The position numbers were made by a program, and so were the translations under genes. From Rhodospirillales bacterium (GTDB lineage Bacteria; Pseudomonadota; Alphaproteobacteria; Geminicoccales; Geminicoccaceae), in assembly GCA_007131045.1 (NCBI GenBank), contig SLRI01000653.1, positions 1 to 5,631 on the forward strand: a DNA stretch of 5,631 bases, read 5' to 3'. Of this stretch, positions 1 to 5,631 are shown one piece after another (position 1 is the stretch's first letter; every line of letters starts with the position of its first letter). The notes under the pieces are model-generated. The model searched no databases. It was not told where the DNA came from and saw only the letters and a program-made list of their open reading frames with translations.

Positions 1-2840
1 CCGAGGTCGACGATCTCGTCTCGACCGTCCGCACCGGTCTCGGGATCATCCACGTCCACATCCATCCCCGCCATTTCGACCTGCAGCCCATCTGGCAGGA
101 CTTGCGCAACCGCGTCGAGGATGCGCGCGAGGACCTGCCGCCGGGCACCATCGGCCCGTTCGTCGACGACGATTTCGGCGATGTGGCGGTGGCCTCGCTG
201 GCGCTGACCGGAAGCGGCTTCGGTCCGGCGGAACTGCGACGGACCGCGCGCGACATCCGCGAGCAGCTCTATGCGCTCGACGGGGTGGATCGGATCGAGC
301 TGCACGGCGTGCGCGAAGAGCGGTTCTTTCTCGAGACGACCAATGCGCGGCTGGCCGAATTCGGCGTCAGCCCGACGCACCTGGTGGCGACCCTCGAGGA
401 CCAGAACATCATTCTGCCGGGCGGCCGGATCGACACCGGGCGCCGCCACATCATCGTCGAGACGACGGGCTACTTCACGAGCGAGGCGGAGATCGGCGAG
501 GTGCCGATCGCCGTGGCGGCCACGGGCGAGGTCGTCTTCCTGCGCGACATCGTGACGGTCGGTCACGGCTACGTCGATCCGCCGGAGCGACTGGCCTACT
601 TCGACGGCGAGGAAGCCGTCGTCCTCGCCGTCACCATGCGGCCCGGGCAGAACGTCATGGAGTTCGGGCCGCGGCTGGCGGAGCGGGCACGGCAGATCGA
701 AGCCAACCTGCCGCTCGGCTACCGGATCGATCTCGCCACCTTCCAGCCGGAGCCGGTCGAACAGGCGATCGCCGACGTCACCGCCAGCCTCTATCAGACC
801 CTCGCCATCGTGCTGCTGCTGGTCGTGCTCTTCCTCGGCCTGCGCGTCGGCTTGATCGTCGGGATCATGATCCCCTTGACCATGCTGGCGAGCCTCTTGC
901 TCATGCGGCTGATCGACCTCGAGCTGCAGCGGGTCTCGCTCGCCAGCCTGATCATCTCGCTCGGCATGCTCGTCTCCAATTTCGTCGCCGTGGCCGAGGA
1001 CATTCAGCGGCGGCTGGGCGAAGGCGAGGATCGCCGGGCTGCCGCGATCGGTGCCGGCGACACGCTGGCCCTGCCGCTCTTGGCGGCGACGCTGACCACG
1101 GTCTTCGCCTTCACGCCGCCGCTGCTCGCGGTCGACGAGGCCGGCGAGTACACGCGCTCGCTCAGCCTGGTGATCGGCATCACCTTGATCACCTCGTGGC
1201 TGCTGGCGCTGACCGCGACACCGCTGTTGTGCGTCTGGTTCATGAAGGCGCCCCGGCGGACCGAATCGGCCGACGAGCGGCTGGCGCGGCCACTCTACCG
1301 GCGCGGCCGCGGCATCCTGCAGCAGCTGCTCCGCTGGCGCTGGACGTGCCTCGTCGTGCTCGCTCTCGGGCTCGCCGGCAGCGTCTTCCTGATGCGTTTC
1401 GTGCCCGAGCAGTTCTTCCCGCAATCCGAACGGCCGGAATACATGATCCATGTCGACCTGCCGGCCGGCTACACCAGTCGGGAGACCGATCGCATCACCC
1501 GCGAGATCGTCGCCTGGCTGGGTGACCAGTCCGTCAATCCGGAGGTGCGGCACACCGTTGCCTATGTCGGCTTCGGCGGGCCGCGCTTCTTCTTGACCAT
1601 AGCGCCCCGCGATCCGGCACCGCATCAGGGCTTCATTCTCGTGGCGACCCACGACTTCGAGCAGGTCGAGGGCATGGTCGAGCGCACCCGGCGCCACCTC
1701 TTGGCGAACCATCCGGAACTGCATGGCCGGATCAGCCGGCCGTTCCTCGGCTATGTCGAGACCGGGCTGGTCGAGTTGCGCCTTTCCGGTCCCGATGCGG
1801 CCGAGCTCTGGGCCCGGGGTCGAAAGATCGAGACGACGTTGGCGGCGATGCCGGGCGTGATCGACATCCACAACAACTGGGAGAACCGGCTGGTCAAGGT
1901 GGCGGTCAGTGTCGACCAGAACCGGGCGCGCCGGGCCGGGGTGACGTCGGCCGACGTCGCGGCCTCCCTCGACGCCTATTTCGCGGGCGAGACGATTTCC
2001 ATCTTTTACGGCGGCGACACTCTGGTGCCGATCATGTTGCGCGCCGAGGCGGAAGAGCGGGAGACGCTGGCGCGGCTCGAGACCGTCAACATCTATTCCG
2101 CCCGCGAGGGCACCAGTGTGCCGCTGCTGCAGATTGCCGATCTGCGACCGATCGTCGATTTCGGTCGCCTCGATCGCCGCAACCAGCAGCGCACGCTGAC
2201 CCTCGCCGCGAAGCATCGAACCGAGACCGCGAGGGACTTCGAGGCGATCCTCGAGGCGGAACTGGCACCGCTGCTCGCCGACCTGCCGCCCGGCTATGAC
2301 TACGAATGGGGCGGTGAAACGGAATCGGCGCAGGATGCCCGCACCGCCGTCTTCGGCAACGTGCCCTATGCGCTCGTCGCCATCGTCGCGCTCCTGGTCT
2401 GGCAGTTCAACTCCTTCCGCCGGCCGCTGATCGTCGCCTTGACCATTCCCCTGGCCTTTATCGGTGCCGCGATCGGCCTTTTGCTGAGCGGCAGCTGGTT
2501 CGGGTTCATGGCGATCCTCGGGCTGCTCTCGCTCGCCGGTGTCATCGTCAACTATGCCATCCTGGTCATCGCCCGGATCGACGACCTGCGAGCGAATGGC
2601 CATCCGCCGTTCGAGGCCGTGGTCGACGGCACGCTGCTCAAGGTCAGGGCGATCGCGATGATGGCGCTCACCACCTTTCTCGGCCTGTTGCCGCTGATCG
2701 TCCGGCGTGACGTCCTCTTCTATGACATGGCGAACGTCATCTTCTACGGCCTGGCGCTCGGCATGCTGCTGGCGCTCGCCGCCGTGCCGGTGTTCTACGC
2801 ATTGCTCTTCCGGATCGAGGCGCCGCCGGCCGATTCGTGA
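1..2840 (+). CDS. RND-family efflux pump permease (AcrB/HAE1-like), 5' end outside the window
   Basis: Inner-membrane RND permease (ACR_tran family), which normally works as a trimer with a periplasmic adaptor and an outer-membrane channel to export drugs, lipids or other amphiphiles. The frame is open from the left edge (first full codon at base 3, 945 codons to TGA at 2838-2840), so the TTG at 102 is internal. AcrB-type pumps have about 1020-1050 residues, so TM1 and the start of the first porter subdomain are missing. Visible parts: porter motif LPPGTIGPFVDDDFGDV (near 138-190), TM2-TM6 (about 800-1245), TM7 (about 1340-1400), the second porter half beginning VPEQFFP (about 1400-2340), and TM8-TM12 (about 2355-2815). 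The TM11 Arg equivalent to AcrB R971 is kept (2646-2648, in VRAIAMMALTTFLG). The TM4 Asp pair is replaced by Ser-Asn (975-980) and the TM10 Lys by Val (2547-2549), so energy coupling is uncertain. The second half resembles TriC/MexK-like pumps, but no substrate can be assigned. Family is certain; specificity is unknown. Confidence 0.95.
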   Translation, partial: EVDDLVSTVRTGLGIIHVHIHPRHFDLQPIWQDLRNRVEDAREDLPPGTIGPFVDDDFGDVAVASLALTGSGFGPAELRRTARDIREQLYALDGVDRIELHGVREERFFLETTNARLAEFGVSPTHLVATLEDQNIILPGGRIDTGRRHIIVETTGYFTSEAEIGEVPIAVAATGEVVFLRDIVTVGHGYVDPPERLAYFDGEEAVVLAVTMRPGQNVMEFGPRLAERARQIEANLPLGYRIDLATFQPEPVEQAIADVTASLYQTLAIVLLLVVLFLGLRVGLIVGIMIPLTMLASLLLMRLIDLELQRVSLASLIISLGMLVSNFVAVAEDIQRRLGEGEDRRAAAIGAGDTLALPLLAATLTTVFAFTPPLLAVDEAGEYTRSLSLVIGITLITSWLLALTATPLLCVWFMKAPRRTESADERLARPLYRRGRGILQQLLRWRWTCLVVLALGLAGSVFLMRFVPEQFFPQSERPEYMIHVDLPAGYTSRETDRITREIVAWLGDQSVNPEVRHTVAYVGFGGPRFFLTIAPRDPAPHQGFILVATHDFEQVEGMVERTRRHLLANHPELHGRISRPFLGYVETGLVELRLSGPDAAELWARGRKIETTLAAMPGVIDIHNNWENRLVKVAVSVDQNRARRAGVTSADVAASLDAYFAGETISIFYGGDTLVPIMLRAEAEERETLARLETVNIYSAREGTSVPLLQIADLRPIVDFGRLDRRNQQRTLTLAAKHRTETARDFEAILEAELAPLLADLPPGYDYEWGGETESAQDARTAVFGNVPYALVAIVALLVWQFNSFRRPLIVALTIPLAFIGAAIGLLLSGSWFGFMAILGLLSLAGVIVNYAILVIARIDDLRANGHPPFEAVVDGTLLKVRAIAMMALTTFLGLLPLIVRRDVLFYDMANVIFYGLALGMLLALAAVPVFYALLFRIEAPPADS

Positions 2841-2843
2841 TCG

Positions 2844-2874
2844 GCCGCTCCGCTCGAGGGCGAAGGGGAGCGGC
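2844..2874 (+). terminator. GC-rich hairpin after the RND gene, possible terminator
   Basis: A perfect 8-bp inverted repeat, GCCGCTCC (2844-2851) and GGAGCGGC (2867-2874), encloses a 15-base loop and starts three bases after the RND stop codon. There is no run of T after it (TCCAGAAAATTCG follows), so it is not a textbook intrinsic terminator. It could be a weak or Rho-assisted terminator or a 3'-end stabilising stem. Its place between the transporter and the promoter-like elements supports separate transcription of the two units. Confidence 0.45.
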
Positions 2875-2894
2875 TCCAGAAAATTCGCCTCTTC

Positions 2895-2908
2895 TTGATC
2901 TCGATCAG
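2895..2908 (+). promoter_or_regulatory. FNR/FixK-type binding box (TTGAT-N4-ATCAG)
   Basis: TTGATCTCGATCAG matches the FNR/Anr/FixK consensus TTGAT-N4-ATCAA at 9 of 10 defined bases; only the last A is G. It contains the perfect palindrome TGATC-TC-GATCA. It is centred at 2901.5, about 96 bases before the phaB start, and sits exactly 41.5 bases upstream of the start point implied by the TATGCT element at 2931-2936, the classic activating position for these regulators. Oxygen-responsive Crp/FNR proteins are therefore the likely activators of phaB-phaC. The motif and spacing are seen; the regulation is inferred. Confidence 0.62.
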
Positions 2909-2917
2909 TTCCATCGC

Positions 2918-2944
2918 TGCGCTGCATTGTTATGCTGCAGCGCA
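2918..2944 (+). promoter_or_regulatory. TGC-rich 9+9 bp inverted repeat, candidate PhaR-type operator
   Basis: TGCGCTGCA (2918-2926) and TGCAGCGCA (2936-2944) are exact reverse complements separated by nine bases. The repeat covers the candidate -10 and the predicted start point, where a bound repressor would block RNA polymerase. The PHA-responsive repressor PhaR of Paracoccus and Rhodobacter is known to bind TGC-rich, CTGC/GCAG-containing dyads near phasin and synthase genes. This dyad has that flavour but not the short spacing reported there. The inverted repeat is certain; the identity of the protein is inferred. As RNA it could also form a stem. Confidence 0.5.
2931..2936 (+). promoter_or_regulatory. 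Candidate -10 element (TATGCT), predicted start near 2943
   Basis: TATGCT shares four of six bases with TATAAT. No good -35 hexamer lies 16-18 bases upstream (the sequence there is GTTCCA), which is expected for an activator-dependent promoter. If transcription starts near 2943, the FNR-like box is centred at -41.5 and the phaB leader is about 55 bases. The element lies inside the spacer of a palindrome that could act as an operator. It is weak alone; the support comes from the spacing. Confidence 0.4.
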
Positions 2945-2961
2945 ATATGACTTGGCGAATG

Positions 2962-2975
2962 GCAAGTTGTTGCAA
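2962..2975 (+). promoter_or_regulatory. Second small TTGC/GCAA dyad in the phaB leader
   Basis: GCAA (2962-2965) and TTGC (2970-2973) form a short dyad with a four-base spacer, and TTGCAA (2970-2975) is itself a palindrome. TTGC/GCAA-rich short sites are reminiscent of PhaR targets in Cupriavidus. It lies 23 bases upstream of the phaB ATG, downstream of the larger palindrome, and could be a secondary operator half. The motif is short enough to occur by chance. Confidence 0.22.
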
Positions 2976-2983
2976 ACACGCAG

Positions 2984-2989
2984 AAAGGG
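2984..2989 (+). promoter_or_regulatory. Ribosome binding site of phaB
   Basis: AAAGGG lies eight bases before ATG 2998. It decides the start: an in-frame ATG at 2932 lies upstream, but it falls inside the candidate -10 element, would add 22 residues with no resemblance to short-chain dehydrogenases, and has no purine-rich stretch at the right distance. Confidence 0.65.
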
Positions 2990-2997
2990 CAGCGCTC

Positions 2998-3726
2998 ATG
3001 GCCGAGAATGGACGGGTCGCCGTGGTGACCGGCGGGGTGCGCGGCATCGGTGCCGCCATCTGCCGAAAGCTGAGCGAAGCCGGCCTGCGGGTGGTGGCGT
3101 CCGACCTCGACGCCGAAGCAGCAGAACAGTTCGCCGAGCGGACGGGGCTCGCGGCCTATGCCTGGAACGTCGCCGATCCCGAGGCCTGCAGCAGCGGCCT
3201 CGAGCGGGTCGCCGAGGAAGTCGGGCCGGTCGAGATCCTGGTCAACAACGCCGGGACCAACCGCGACAGGATGTTCCACAAGATGTCGCGCGAGGAGTGG
3301 CAGCAGGTGCTCGAGGTCGATCTCGGCTCGATGTTCAACATGACCCGGCCGGTGATCGGCGGCATGCGCGAGCGCGGTTGGGGGCGGATCGTCAATATCT
3401 CGTCGGTCAGCGCGCAAAAGGGACAAATCGGGCAGACCAACTACTGCGCCGCCAAGGCCGGGGTGCTCGGCTTCACTCGGGCGCTGGCCCTAGAATCGGC
3501 GGCCAAGGGCATTACCGTCAACGCCGTCGCACCCGGCTTCGCCGATACCGAGATGGTGCAGGCGATGCCCGACGACGCGCGCCAGAAGATGGTGGCGCAG
3601 GTGCCGGTCGGCCGCCTCGCCGAGCCGGCCGAGATCGCCCGCTGCGTCGCCTTTCTGGTCAGCGAGGAGGCCGGCTTCATCACCGGCGCCACCATCTCCG
3701 CGAACGGTGGTCTGTACATGGCCTAG
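2998..3726 (+). CDS. phaB: Acetoacetyl-CoA reductase (PhaB, short-chain dehydrogenase)
   Basis: Reduces acetoacetyl-CoA to (R)-3-hydroxybutyryl-CoA in the cytoplasm, the monomer-supplying step of polyhydroxybutyrate synthesis. The product is 242 residues, the normal PhaB length. Classical SDR features in order: cofactor motif TGGVRGIG (11-18), D36 at the end of beta-2, NNAG (83-86), then a PhaB-like core with NRD (88-90), WGRIVNISS with catalytic Ser near 135-136, Y149 and K153 in the YxxxK motif, and the ending GFITGATISANGGLYMA, very close to the PhaB C-terminus of Cupriavidus. D108 stands where most SDRs have the Asn of the catalytic tetrad. D36 suggests NADH use, while R15 in the glycine motif is a feature of NADPH enzymes, so preference is not settled. 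A FabG (3-oxoacyl-ACP reductase) is the alternative, but the QKGQxGQTNY region, the C-terminus and the synthase next door favour PhaB. Start ATG 2998 chosen by its ribosome binding site. It is probably co-transcribed with the synthase 69 bases downstream. Confidence 0.92.
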   Translation: MAENGRVAVVTGGVRGIGAAICRKLSEAGLRVVASDLDAEAAEQFAERTGLAAYAWNVADPEACSSGLERVAEEVGPVEILVNNAGTNRDRMFHKMSREEWQQVLEVDLGSMFNMTRPVIGGMRERGWGRIVNISSVSAQKGQIGQTNYCAAKAGVLGFTRALALESAAKGITVNAVAPGFADTEMVQAMPDDARQKMVAQVPVGRLAEPAEIARCVAFLVSEEAGFITGATISANGGLYMA

Positions 3727-3745
3727 GGGCTCGACCGCCAGCCCC
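3726..3745 (+). other. Small GC hairpin just after the phaB stop
   Basis: GGGGCT (3726-3731) and AGCCCC (3740-3745) pair perfectly around an eight-base loop; the first G is the last base of the TAG stop codon. No T-tract follows, so a full terminator is unlikely. It may stabilise the upstream message or tune synthase expression relative to reductase. Short GC stems are common by chance at this base composition. Confidence 0.3.
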
Positions 3746-3748
3746 CCA

Positions 3749-3767
3749 ATCGCACTCCCTATCGCAC
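3749..3767 (+). repeat. 7-bp direct repeat ATCGCAC, 12-base period
   Basis: ATCGCAC occurs at 3749-3755 and 3761-3767 in the phaB-phaC gap. The spacing is just over one helical turn. No function is recognised and chance is a fair explanation. Confidence 0.3.
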
Positions 3768-3780
3768 CCAGCGTTCACCA

Positions 3781-3786
3781 AAGGTG
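3781..3786 (+). promoter_or_regulatory. Ribosome binding site of the PHA synthase gene
   Basis: AAGGTG lies nine bases before ATG 3796. An in-frame GTG at 3784 is part of this same site and so is not a likely start. Confidence 0.6.
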
Positions 3787-3795
3787 CACACGATC

Positions 3796-5631
3796 ATGAA
3801 CCAGTCCACCAAAGAGCGAACCGCGCGAGACAAGGCCGGTTCCCGGCGCGCCCGAAGCGAGGCCCGATCGGATGTCGAGCCCTCGGTCGAGGGCAACGAG
3901 GAGCTGCGGCCCATCGGCAGCGAGGACGAGGACGAGCGCCGAGGCTTGTCCGTGCTGCCGCTCGAGATCGAGCCGCCACGGCGGCTGGAGATGCCGCAAT
4001 GGGTCGATCCGAAGCTGCTCGACGGGGTGTTCCAGGCATCGCTCGGAAAGCTCACGTTCAGTGTCACGCCGGCCGGCGTCGCCGGTGCCTATTTCGGCTG
4101 GCTCGGCCAGCTGATGCTGTCGCCGGGCAAGCAGCTGCAGCTCGTTCAGCAGGCGGTCACCGGGCAGGCCGAACTCGCCCGCTACGGCGCCTCGCTGCTC
4201 GCCGACCCGAATGCCGCGCCGTGCTGCGTCGAGCCGCTGCCCAACGATCGCCGCTTCGACGGCGACGAGTGGAGCCAGTGGCCCTACAACCTGATCAGCC
4301 AGACCTTCCTGATGACCCAGGAGTGGTGGATGGCGGCGACCAACGGCGTGCCGGGCGTCGATCCGGCCAATGAGCGCGTCGTCTCCTTCGTCACCCGCCA
4401 GCTGCTCGACCATGTCGCGCCCTGCAACATGATCCCGACCAATCCCAAGGTGGCGCGCGCCACCCTGGAGCGCGGCGGCGCCAATCTCTGGCAGGGCTTC
4501 GGGCACTGGCTCGAGGACGTCGACCGCGAGCTGACCGGCCGGCCGCCGGCCGGCGCCGAGGCGTTCCGGCCCGGCCAGGAAGTCGCGACGACCCCTGGGC
4601 GGGTGGTCTATCGCAACCGGTTGATCGAGCTGATCCAGTACAGCCCGCGGACGGACAAGGTGCGGCCCGAGCCGATCCTCGTCGTCCCGGCCTGGATCAT
4701 GAAGTACTACATTCTCGACCTTTCGCCGCACAACTCGCTGATCGGCTATCTGGTCGACCAGGGCTACACCGTCTTTTGCATCTCCTGGCGTAATCCCGGT
4801 CCCGAGGAGCGCGATCTGGGCCTGGACGAGTATCGCCAGAAAGGCGTGATGGCGGCCCTTCAGGCGGTCAATGCCATCGTCCCCGGGCAGAAGGTGCATG
4901 CCGCCGGCTACTGCCTCGGCGGCACCCTCCTGGCGATGGCGGCGGCCGAGATGGCCCGCCGCGGCGACGACCGGTTCGCCACGCTGACCTACTTCTGCAC
5001 CCAGCTCGACTTCAGCGATGCGGGCGAGCTGATGCTGTTCATCTCCGAAAGCGAGGTCGCGTATCTCGAGAACATCATGTGGGCGGAAGGAACGCTGAAG
5101 GCCCGACAGATGTCGGGGGCCTTCCAGCTGCTGCGCTCCAACGACCTGATCTGGTCGCGCTACATCCAGGAATACCTGATGGGCGAACGCCAGAAGATGT
5201 TCGACCTGATGGCCTGGAACGCCGACGGGACGCATCTGCCCTACCGGATGCATTCGCAATACCTGCGCCGGCTGCTGCTCGGCAACGAATTCGCGCAAGG
5301 CAAGTACGAGATCGACGGCCGGCCGGTGTCGATCGCCAATGTCCGCCAGCCGATGTTCAGCGTGGCGACGGAAAAGGACCACATCGCGCCCTGGCGCTCG
5401 GTCTACAAGATCCACCTCCTGGCGGATACCGAGATCACCCAGGTGCTCACCAATGGCGGCCACAATGCCGGCATCGTCAGCGAGCCCGGGCATCGCGGCC
5501 GCCGCTACCAGCTGCGCACGCAGCGCCCGGGCGACCACTTCCTCGATCCCGAAACCTGGCGGCGCCGGGCCGAGGAGCACGACGGCTCGTGGTGGCCGGC
5601 CTGGCTGGACTGGCTGGACCGCCGCTCGGGC
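3796..5631 (+). CDS. phaC: Polyhydroxyalkanoate synthase (PhaC-like), 3' end outside the window
   Basis: Polymerises (R)-3-hydroxyacyl-CoA into PHA at the granule surface, releasing CoA. The window holds 612 codons with no stop; the ending SWWPAWLDWLDRRSG suggests only a few residues are missing. Residues 1-55 are charged and low-complexity, basic first and then acidic (GSEDEDERR near 41-49), probably disordered. The PhaC N-terminal domain starts near LPNDRRF (148-154) and includes TNPKVARATLERGG (215-228). The alpha/beta-hydrolase core carries the PHA-synthase lipase-like box GYCLGG with nucleophile C373, D528 in the motif KDHIAPW and H556 in GGHNAGI, so the catalytic triad is intact. The oxyanion-side motif reads PAWIMKYYILDLSP (298-311) instead of the P-P-x-I-N-K form of Cupriavidus PhaC, and MAWNADGTHLPYRMHSQYL differs from the class I archetype. 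This looks like a divergent class I-type branch often present as a second synthase. Substrate is probably short-chain, since PhaB is adjacent; no PhaE or PhaR-subunit partner is visible. Confidence 0.93.
   Translation, partial: MNQSTKERTARDKAGSRRARSEARSDVEPSVEGNEELRPIGSEDEDERRGLSVLPLEIEPPRRLEMPQWVDPKLLDGVFQASLGKLTFSVTPAGVAGAYFGWLGQLMLSPGKQLQLVQQAVTGQAELARYGASLLADPNAAPCCVEPLPNDRRFDGDEWSQWPYNLISQTFLMTQEWWMAATNGVPGVDPANERVVSFVTRQLLDHVAPCNMIPTNPKVARATLERGGANLWQGFGHWLEDVDRELTGRPPAGAEAFRPGQEVATTPGRVVYRNRLIELIQYSPRTDKVRPEPILVVPAWIMKYYILDLSPHNSLIGYLVDQGYTVFCISWRNPGPEERDLGLDEYRQKGVMAALQAVNAIVPGQKVHAAGYCLGGTLLAMAAAEMARRGDDRFATLTYFCTQLDFSDAGELMLFISESEVAYLENIMWAEGTLKARQMSGAFQLLRSNDLIWSRYIQEYLMGERQKMFDLMAWNADGTHLPYRMHSQYLRRLLLGNEFAQGKYEIDGRPVSIANVRQPMFSVATEKDHIAPWRSVYKIHLLADTEITQVLTNGGHNAGIVSEPGHRGRRYQLRTQRPGDHFLDPETWRRRAEEHDGSWWPAWLDWLDRRSG

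Noticed and set aside
102..104. TTG at 102 as the start of the RND gene
   Set aside because: The frame continues open to the left edge and the upstream residues align with the RND porter domain, so the true start is outside the window.
2918..2944. The TGC-rich palindrome as an intrinsic terminator
   Set aside because: There is no T-tract after it and it lies just upstream of a gene on top of a -10-like element, so an operator is the better reading.
2932..2997. A longer phaB start at ATG 2932
   Set aside because: The 22 extra residues do not match SDR N-termini, the codon overlaps the candidate -10 element and the predicted start of transcription, and ATG 2998 has a well-placed ribosome binding site.
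2905..3426. A 173-codon minus-strand open frame opposite the promoter region and phaB
   Set aside because: No ribosome binding site or known family; it lies opposite strongly conserved PhaB sequence and looks like a shadow.
2895..4373. A 492-codon open frame on the + strand overlapping both phaB and the start of phaC
   Set aside because: It is in another frame from both genes, starts inside the FNR-like box, is dominated by Arg/Ala/Gly and has no recognisable domain. It exists because stop codons are rare at this GC content.
3775..5580. A 601-codon open frame on the minus strand opposite the PHA synthase gene
   Set aside because: It mirrors the GC-rich codon pattern of phaC, resembles no family I know, and the + strand protein has an intact catalytic triad and family motifs. 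The translation is rich in Arg, His, Asp and Ala, as expected of an antisense shadow.

Overview
The window is a GC-rich stretch of bacterial DNA. It holds the 3' part of one membrane-transporter gene followed by two polyhydroxyalkanoate (PHA) genes, all on the + strand. The codon usage (strong G/C third positions), the type of PHA synthase and the regulatory motifs fit a proteobacterium. Alphaproteobacteria is my best guess, but this is an inference from style, not from a marker gene.

Layout. Positions 1-2840 carry an RND-superfamily efflux permease (AcrB/HAE1 type) whose first roughly 70-80 residues lie left of the window. A GC-rich hairpin follows its stop codon. The 157-base gap 2841-2997 is a compact control region. 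It contains a near-perfect FNR/FixK-type box (2895-2908), a plausible -10 element (2931-2936) spaced as in a class II FNR promoter, and a 9+9 bp TGC-rich inverted repeat (2918-2944) lying across the -10 and the predicted transcription start. Positions 2998-3726 encode a PhaB-type acetoacetyl-CoA reductase. After a 69-base gap with a small hairpin, 3796-5631 encode a PHA synthase (PhaC-like) that is complete except for its last few residues, which run off the right edge.

How it works together. PhaB makes (R)-3-hydroxybutyryl-CoA and PhaC polymerises it, so phaB-phaC is a two-gene polymer-synthesis unit without an adjacent phaA in the window. The reductase has an Asp at the end of beta-strand 2 (D36), the usual sign of NAD(H) rather than NADP(H) preference. 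Together with the FNR/FixK box this suggests an oxygen-limitation-induced locus in which PHA serves as a sink for NADH. The TGC-rich palindrome is a candidate operator for a PHA-responsive repressor such as PhaR. The RND gene appears to be a separate transcription unit. It is unusual in lacking the canonical proton-relay residues in TM4 and TM10.

There is no tRNA, rRNA, CRISPR array or insertion sequence that I can see. No gene-free stretch exceeds 300 bases. Long open frames on the minus strand (for example 3775-5580) look like shadows of the GC-rich genes.
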